Source of the DNA: Saprospiraceae bacterium
Lineage (GTDB): Bacteria; Bacteroidota; Bacteroidia; Chitinophagales; Saprospiraceae
Assembly: GCA_029262975.1 (NCBI GenBank)
Contig: JAJCYJ010000430.1
Span: 1 to 11,096 of the forward strand
Reading direction: 5' to 3'
DNA: 11,096 nt
Of this stretch, positions 6,588 through 11,096 are shown one piece after another. The position numbers and the translations under genes were made by a program. The notes beneath the pieces are model-generated. The model saw only the letters and a program-made list of their open reading frames with translations, made no database searches and was not told where the DNA came from. Numbering within the stretch: the stretch's first letter is position 1; every line of letters begins with the position of its first letter.

Positions 6588-8733
6588 AGTCGTTCAATTT
6601 CTGAAGATAAGTTTGTATCCATCTTAATTCTCCATAATCTGTTTCAAAAGGAATAAACCCCTTGATTTCAGTGATATTGCTTTCGGGATTTTTTTTAAAA
6701 TATGGGATTATTTTATTCTGTCTTTCATGATGCATTATTTGATCCAGTGAAATTTTATCCTCCTTTAATAATCTATTCATATGACTTTGAATAGTACCTA
6801 TCGCTAAAGATCTTATTTTAGCTATATCTTCAATAGAATTGTTTTCATTTAACAATTCCAAAGACACTTTATAAGTAGCTCCTTTCCCTGGTTTCTTTTG
6901 ATCCGGATCAAAAAGTTTTACTTTTTGATAAGTTGGTTGCTCACTGTGTAAATCGATAGACCGATATTGCATTTCATACAATTCACTCATTTTAAACCAC
7001 AGGTCATCAATTAAAGATTCGACGACAGGTAAATATCTTTTTATCCTCGATTTTAATTTATACTGCTTATAGTGTTTTTCTAAATTAGTAATAACCTTTT
7101 CATATAATTGTCCCGTAAAATATAAGATTCCTTTTTTGCACCTATCGAAGATAGCATCCAGAACCGAGTCATCCGTTTTATAATCCTGAGTGAGCGAAAC
7201 TAGTTGGGATTGAAATCTCATTCCAACTTGATCGAGATCAAGTAACACATGGTGAATGTCATTCGCTATCTTTAAAACCTGATCGTCATTAGGAATGTTT
7301 CCTTCTTCAATAGTTTCTATCCAAAGCTCTGTATAGGATATGATTTTATTGAATCTCCAATATTCCGTTATTTTGATATCCTCATATGCAGCTTTTGCTT
7401 TTGACAAATGTTCGGTTGACAGTTGTGTCCGGGCATTTTCTTTATAGTAATTTATAATTCGTTCATCGGTTATAATGTTTTCTGGCTTAATAGGCTTTAA
7501 GAGGAAAAGTCCTTCTATATGAGTGGCCCTGCTAAGAGCGACGTATAATTGCCCAGGTGCAAATGTGTCAGCGAGATCAAGGATTAATTCGTCAAATGTA
7601 AGTCCCTGACTCTTGTGTACTGTAACTGCCCATGCAAGTTTGAGTGGATATTGAATAAAACTTCCAATATCCTCTTTAAAGACTTCTTTAGTCTTTTTGT
7701 CAACTGTATATTTTACATTCTTCCATTCAGTGGGCTGAACTGAAATAGTCCCCTTTTCATCGGAACATTTTATAGTTATTTTTTCGGATTCTTTGCCAAC
7801 GACTTTTCCAATCTTGCCATTATAATACTCTCCTTCCGGATGATTTCTTACAAACATAACCTGACACCCCTTCTTTAATTTAATATTTTCTTTTACCGGA
7901 AAAGAGGTAGGTGAGAATTTTCCGTTTATAGCAGCTTGCAAATTGTAGTTTTCTGAACTAAGAGCAGCAAGCTCACGATTGTTAATAATATTTGCTTTGG
8001 CATTATGAGTTGTAAGTGTTATAACATTTTCTAATTTATCTGTGTTGGTACATCTAATATTTAATAACTCTAAATCGTGCTCATTCTTGATCCCAATTCT
8101 AACATTGTTAAGGACATTAATAAAATTTTCATCTTCTTGTCTGTAAATTTTAGTTAGCTCAAGAGTTATTGATTCTGATCGGGACCATACTCTTGAATCA
8201 AAAAAATATTGGCTTTTATAATAATTTGCCAGAACCCTGAAACTTTCATTCTTGACGACAGGAGAAAGTTGGAAAAGGTCGCCAATCACCATTACTTGTA
8301 CTCCTCCAAATGGCAAATTACTCTTTCTTACCCGGCAGAGAACAGCATCAATTGCGTCCAGCAAATCCGCCCTAACCATGCTTATCTCATCAATGACCAA
8401 AAATTCGAGTTCCAGAAGTACTTGTATTCTCTCCCTGTTAATCTTTTGAGTGGCTGCAAGGGTGCCTCTATTTGTAAATAAGGCGGGATCACAGGGATCA
8501 TTAGTAGGAATGAATCCAGTCAGAGGCAATTGAAAAAAAGAATGAATAGTCATGCCACTGGCATTGATAGCTGCCACACCAGTTGGGGCCACAACAGCTG
8601 TTTTTTTGGAAGTCTCTTTTAATATTTCCTTTAGCAAGGTGGTCTTGCCGGTTCCTGCCCTTCCAGTTAGAAAAATTATCTCCCTGGTGAGAAGGGCGTA
8701 CTCCTTTGCTATTTGCCAAATGGATAAATTCAC
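6586..8733 (-). CDS. PIF1-like superfamily 1B DNA helicase with C-terminal helix-turn-helix domain
   Basis: The 715-residue protein shows all core motifs of PIF1/RecD-type 5'-3' helicases: Walker A GRAGTGKTT (24-32), motif Ia APTGVAAINASGMTIHSFF (49-67), Walker B VIDEIS (113-118), motif III GDLFQLSPV (151-159), YRQ of motif IV (197-199), VHKSQGLTF (372-380) and VALSRA (398-403) with the arginine finger Arg402. The stretch 430-610 is helical and of unknown role. Residues of about 618-710 look like the helix-turn-helix tail (HTH_40 type) found on Bacteroidota helicases. PIF1-type enzymes unwind forks, R-loops and G-quadruplexes; the specific task here is unknown. The start is GTG (8731-8733): upstream the frame runs to a stop with no ATG, and Walker A at residue 24 excludes a later start. 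No Shine-Dalgarno site is seen. A near -7 box (TAATTTTC, 8748-8755) lies 15 bases upstream. Confidence 0.92.
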   Translation of the reverse strand: MNLSIWQIAKEYALLTREIIFLTGRAGTGKTTLLKEILKETSKKTAVVAPTGVAAINASGMTIHSFFQLPLTGFIPTNDPCDPALFTNRGTLAATQKINRERIQVLLELEFLVIDEISMVRADLLDAIDAVLCRVRKSNLPFGGVQVMVIGDLFQLSPVVKNESFRVLANYYKSQYFFDSRVWSRSESITLELTKIYRQEDENFINVLNNVRIGIKNEHDLELLNIRCTNTDKLENVITLTTHNAKANIINNRELAALSSENYNLQAAINGKFSPTSFPVKENIKLKKGCQVMFVRNHPEGEYYNGKIGKVVGKESEKITIKCSDEKGTISVQPTEWKNVKYTVDKKTKEVFKEDIGSFIQYPLKLAWAVTVHKSQGLTFDELILDLADTFAPGQLYVALSRATHIEGLFLLKPIKPENIITDERIINYYKENARTQLSTEHLSKAKAAYEDIKITEYWRFNKIISYTELWIETIEEGNIPNDDQVLKIANDIHHVLLDLDQVGMRFQSQLVSLTQDYKTDDSVLDAIFDRCKKGILYFTGQLYEKVITNLEKHYKQYKLKSRIKRYLPVVESLIDDLWFKMSELYEMQYRSIDLHSEQPTYQKVKLFDPDQKKPGKGATYKVSLELLNENNSIEDIAKIRSLAIGTIQSHMNRLLKEDKISLDQIMHHERQNKIIPYFKKNPESNITEIKGFIPFETDYGELRWIQTYLQKLND

Positions 8734-8924
8734 AAATGGGAAGTTAAGAAAATTAGAATTATCGGTATAGGATAGAAAGGGTATTACTATAAATGGAGTA
8801 GAGATTTAAAGAATTTCTGATATAAAAATGAGGGAATGAGTAAAGAATGATTCAAAAGGATTTGTACAATTAATTAATGTTATAGCTGATGAATACAAAA
8901 TGATAGATATTATATTGGGACAAT
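8734..8924. other. Divergent intergenic region between the helicase and HMG-CoA reductase genes
   Basis: These 191 AT-rich bases must hold both promoters. Toward the helicase there is a near-consensus -7 box (TAATTTTC, minus strand, 8748-8755). Toward the reductase a TTTG (8861-8864) could be a -33 element, but the matching -7 position has only a poor TATAGCTG. No hairpin, small gene or operator is evident. Confidence 0.4.
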
Positions 8925-10088
8925 ATGAAAATACCTCGATCGAATAGCAATGATTATACTGATCAAATGGCGGATCAGAGACGTGACTTTATAAAGGAGT
9001 TATCCAAAAAAGAACTGAATCATGTCGGCCATTTCAGTGGCGATCCGGAAGTCTATGCCGGTAATATTGAACATTTTATGGGTGTGGCCCAGATACCCAT
9101 TGGAATAGCCGGCCCGATACGAGTCAATGGAGAACATGCCCAAGGGGATTTTTTTATACCCTTAGCCACTACTGAAGGTACATTGGTGGCCAGTTATAAT
9201 CGCGGTATGAAGTTAACGAGAGCTGCCGGCGGAATAACAACTCATGTAATAGAGGACAAAATGAACAGGGCTCCGGTTTTTGTTTTTGATGATGCAGGGA
9301 GAGCCAGGGATTTTGGTTTGTGGATCAAAGCTAATTTTGACAAGCTAAAGGAGTTATCTGAAGCAACCACCTCTGTCGGTCGATTAATCAGTATCGAACA
9401 ATTTGCCGCAAGCAAAATGAGGTGGCTCAGATTCAACTATATATGTGGTGATGCGGCTGGACAAAATATGGTTACAAAAGCGACAAGAGCGGCTTGTCAG
9501 TGGATCTTGTCACAGCAAAGTGAAGGATTAGAATGGTTTTCGTTAGCAGGTAACCTGGATACAGACAAAAAACATTCGTATATCAATTACCTCCACACCC
9601 GCGGTAAACGAGTAGTGGCAGAAGTAACTATTCCAAATGATTATATTGTCAAAGCGATGCGTACGGACGCGCGCACACTGCATTATCAGCGACAGGTATC
9701 CAATGTGGGAGCGATAATGGGAGGATCAGTAAATAATGGTGCTCATGCTGCTAATGGTCTAACCGCAATGTTTATAGCTATGGGTCAGGATGTAGCTAAT
9801 ATAGCCGAATCTTCCGCAGCTATCGTTCATGCCGAAGTAGCCGAAAATGGAGATTACTATTTTTCTGCCACAATTCCATCATTAATAGTTGCGACATATG
9901 GAGGCGGTACAGGTCTTCCGACACAAAGGGAGTGTCTTGAAATGATCGACTGTTTCGGCGCAAATAGAGTGAATAAATTGGCCGAAATAATGGCCGCAGT
10001 TGTATTAGCTGGAGACTTGTCATTGAGTGCGGCGGTTATGTCCGATGAATGGGTCACAAGTCATGAGGCACTTGGCCGAAATCGATAG
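8925..10088 (+). CDS. Hydroxymethylglutaryl-CoA reductase (class I-like)
   Basis: The enzyme reduces HMG-CoA to mevalonate, the committed step of the mevalonate route to isoprenoids (carotenoids, quinone side chains, undecaprenyl carriers). Family blocks are clear: QIPIGIAGPIRVNG (56-69), the HMG-binding PLATTEGTLVAS (79-90) with catalytic Glu84, the nucleotide-binding GDAAGQN (175-181), LAGNLDTDKK (207-216) with catalytic Lys215, GQDVAN (287-292) with catalytic Asp289, ATYGGGTGLPTQ (323-334), and the C-terminal SHEALGRNR with catalytic His380. GDAxGxN and GGGTxLP favour class I, probably NADPH-dependent. At 387 residues it is the soluble catalytic core without an N-terminal membrane domain. 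An in-frame TAG at 8904-8906 supports the ATG. It stands alone, with no other mevalonate gene in the window, and its stop is 14 bases from a convergent small gene. Confidence 0.94.
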   Translation: MKIPRSNSNDYTDQMADQRRDFIKELSKKELNHVGHFSGDPEVYAGNIEHFMGVAQIPIGIAGPIRVNGEHAQGDFFIPLATTEGTLVASYNRGMKLTRAAGGITTHVIEDKMNRAPVFVFDDAGRARDFGLWIKANFDKLKELSEATTSVGRLISIEQFAASKMRWLRFNYICGDAAGQNMVTKATRAACQWILSQQSEGLEWFSLAGNLDTDKKHSYINYLHTRGKRVVAEVTIPNDYIVKAMRTDARTLHYQRQVSNVGAIMGGSVNNGAHAANGLTAMFIAMGQDVANIAESSAAIVHAEVAENGDYYFSATIPSLIVATYGGGTGLPTQRECLEMIDCFGANRVNKLAEIMAAVVLAGDLSLSAAVMSDEWVTSHEALGRNR

Positions 10089-10102
10089 ATCCACTGAAAT
10101 AT

Positions 10103-10273
10103 TTATTCAAAATCAGCCTCTGTTTCTTCGCCAAATTCTAACCTGGCCATACGTTCTTTGTGTTCATAATGCATTTTAAGGCCTTTGTGTACAAAGGAAC
10201 CTATGATAGCGGCCAATGGAATTAATACCCATATCAACTGTGGTTCAGCGAGCGCTCGTAGCAAGTCTGTCAT
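10103..10273 (-). CDS. Small single-span membrane protein, 56 residues, function unknown
   Basis: The minus strand encodes a 56-residue protein from an ATG at 10271-10273 to a TAA at 10103-10105. Residues of about 13-28 (LIWVLIPLAAIIGSFV) form one membrane span. A basic stretch follows, HKGLKMHYEHKERMARLE (29-46), then an acidic end, FGEETEADFE. A short span followed by a charged amphipathic helix resembles PspB-like and similar small Bacteroidota membrane proteins that often go with envelope stress or sigma-factor loci, but I cannot assign it to a family. It fills most of the gap between the reductase and the protease, lies 72 bases downstream of the protease stop on the same strand with no obvious promoter box of its own, and may be co-transcribed with it. 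Confidence 0.75.
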   Translation of the reverse strand: MTDLLRALAEPQLIWVLIPLAAIIGSFVHKGLKMHYEHKERMARLEFGEETEADFE

Positions 10274-10345
10274 GTGTAATGATTTTATTTATTGTTAATA
10301 ACTACAATTTACACCGAGCTATACTCCTTGTCAGTAATTCTTAGA

Positions 10346-11096
10346 CTAATGAATCTTATTTATCGTCGTCGACCACGAATAGGGCGAAGGAATAACATCA
10401 TATTGTCTTTCGACACGACTTAAGAGATAATGTCTGAAACTTAATGCAAAGTGTTGCATTCGATCTAATTGCTCGTTATTAAAATGATTTACATCAGCAT
10501 TATAAGTCATGTGATTCCTTTCTGCTTCAGGGTTATCCAGACCCATTAAATTCTGATCTACGTCATTCATTTCCCATGGATGACTTAAGCCCAAAAAGTG
10601 ACCCATTTCATGCACGATTGTACTCTTATCTCTCAGTCCGAGATACGAAATGTATACTCGATCAAATTGTGGTGAAGTCCTTTTGTAATTGTTATGTTCG
10701 ATGCTTAATATTGGGGTAAAACCCATCATTGCACTTAACCCATCATTAATAGAGTAGGTATCAAAAAGGTAGATATTAATGGCGCCTGGAATTTCTACAG
10801 GATCTATTAGCGCGTTGACACGCTCGCGATTTCTGAGAATATGATCTTCATGAAGATCCGGTATAAATGCTTGATTATGATCCATGACCAATTCATTCAA
10901 TTCAAATTTTACCCTCCCTTCGAATTCCTGGTTGAGATATTCGATGTTTTCTCCGATCTGAACTGTTATTCTGCTATCTACTTCAGACTGACCCATAAGG
11001 TAAAAATTAACCTTGAAGACCGGAATCTCGGAAAAGGTCACTTTTGACATATCTCCATACAGAGATATTAATAATGATATGATTATCAATACAGCC
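10346..11096 (-). CDS. Pappalysin-like (M43-type) metzincin zinc protease, N-terminus beyond window edge
   Basis: Numbering is from the TTG at 11089. The sequence TIVHEMGHFLGLSHPWE holds the metzincin zinc site HExGHxxGxxH, with His160, His164 and His170 as ligands and Glu161 as general base. NHMTYN (192-197) supplies the Met-turn at Met194, the arrangement seen in M43 pappalysin-like peptidases. The frame stays open to the window edge; the visible start is a hydrophobic run, AVLIIISLLISLYG, that looks like the core of a signal peptide whose basic N-terminus lies outside. The TTG is therefore unlikely to be the true start and the gene is 5'-partial. The protein is presumably exported. Its C-terminus (...STTINKIH) shows no type IX sorting domain, so it may stay periplasmic or be envelope-bound. 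The small membrane protein follows 72 bases downstream. Confidence 0.87.
   Translation of the reverse strand, partial: AVLIIISLLISLYGDMSKVTFSEIPVFKVNFYLMGQSEVDSRITVQIGENIEYLNQEFEGRVKFELNELVMDHNQAFIPDLHEDHILRNRERVNALIDPVEIPGAINIYLFDTYSINDGLSAMMGFTPILSIEHNNYKRTSPQFDRVYISYLGLRDKSTIVHEMGHFLGLSHPWEMNDVDQNLMGLDNPEAERNHMTYNADVNHFNNEQLDRMQHFALSFRHYLLSRVERQYDVIPSPYSWSTTINKIH

Noticed and set aside
8209..8770. Several + strand open frames of 65-90 codons opposite the helicase start
   Set aside because: They are shadows of the helicase's ATPase region, which is strongly supported by its motifs; their translations show no domain character.
9242..10057. Minus-strand open frames within the HMG-CoA reductase gene
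   Set aside because: They overlap conserved catalytic blocks of the reductase on the other strand and look like non-coding translations.
11087..11089. TTG as true start of the zinc protease
   Set aside because: The frame is open upstream to the window edge and TTG falls inside a hydrophobic signal-like run, so the real start is most likely outside the window.

Overview
The window looks like an ordinary chromosomal segment of a Bacteroidota bacterium, most plausibly a marine or environmental lineage near Saprospiria/Chitinophagia. The lineage is inferred; no taxonomic marker such as rRNA is present. The signs are a PorP/SprF-type type IX secretion protein, a GSCFA-family protein, a PIF1-like helicase with a C-terminal helix-turn-helix tail, AT-rich DNA, an almost complete lack of Shine-Dalgarno sites, and several perfect copies of the Bacteroidota -7 promoter box (TAnnTTTG) just upstream of genes.

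Layout, left to right. Bases 1-87 hold the possible 3' end of an unidentified + strand gene. It is followed by a 329-base gap (88-416) that contains inverted repeats but no convincing gene. A + strand block follows: a lipoprotein that joins HEAT-like helical repeats to a cyclophilin-type prolyl isomerase (417-2423), a GbsR/MarR-type regulator (2539-3030), and a metal-dependent amidohydrolase of the deaminase type (3060-4241). The amidohydrolase converges on a GSCFA/SGNH-like protein on the minus strand (4264-5250). A PorP/SprF outer-membrane protein is read on + (5471-6529) and ends at a clear intrinsic terminator. The terminator abuts the end of the PIF1-like helicase, which is on minus (6586-8733) and has a GTG start. 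A divergent gap separates the helicase from a class I-like HMG-CoA reductase on + (8925-10088). The reductase converges on a 56-residue single-span membrane protein on minus (10103-10273). A pappalysin-like zinc protease on minus (10346 to the window edge) lacks its N-terminus here.

The genes mostly look like independent units: orientation changes five times, and only the regulator/amidohydrolase pair and the protease/small-protein pair could be co-transcribed. Themes present are envelope proteostasis (HEAT-cyclophilin lipoprotein), T9SS-linked surface biology (PorP/SprF), isoprenoid precursor synthesis (HMG-CoA reductase), possible nucleoside or menaquinone-precursor deamination (amidohydrolase), and DNA maintenance (helicase).

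I see no CRISPR array, transposase, integrase, phage gene, rRNA or tRNA, and no gene cluster that reads as a new multi-gene system. The points most worth a second look are the HEAT-cyclophilin fusion, an apparently leaderless amidohydrolase mRNA, the inverted repeats at 197-295, hairpins lying on stop codons, and the small membrane protein.
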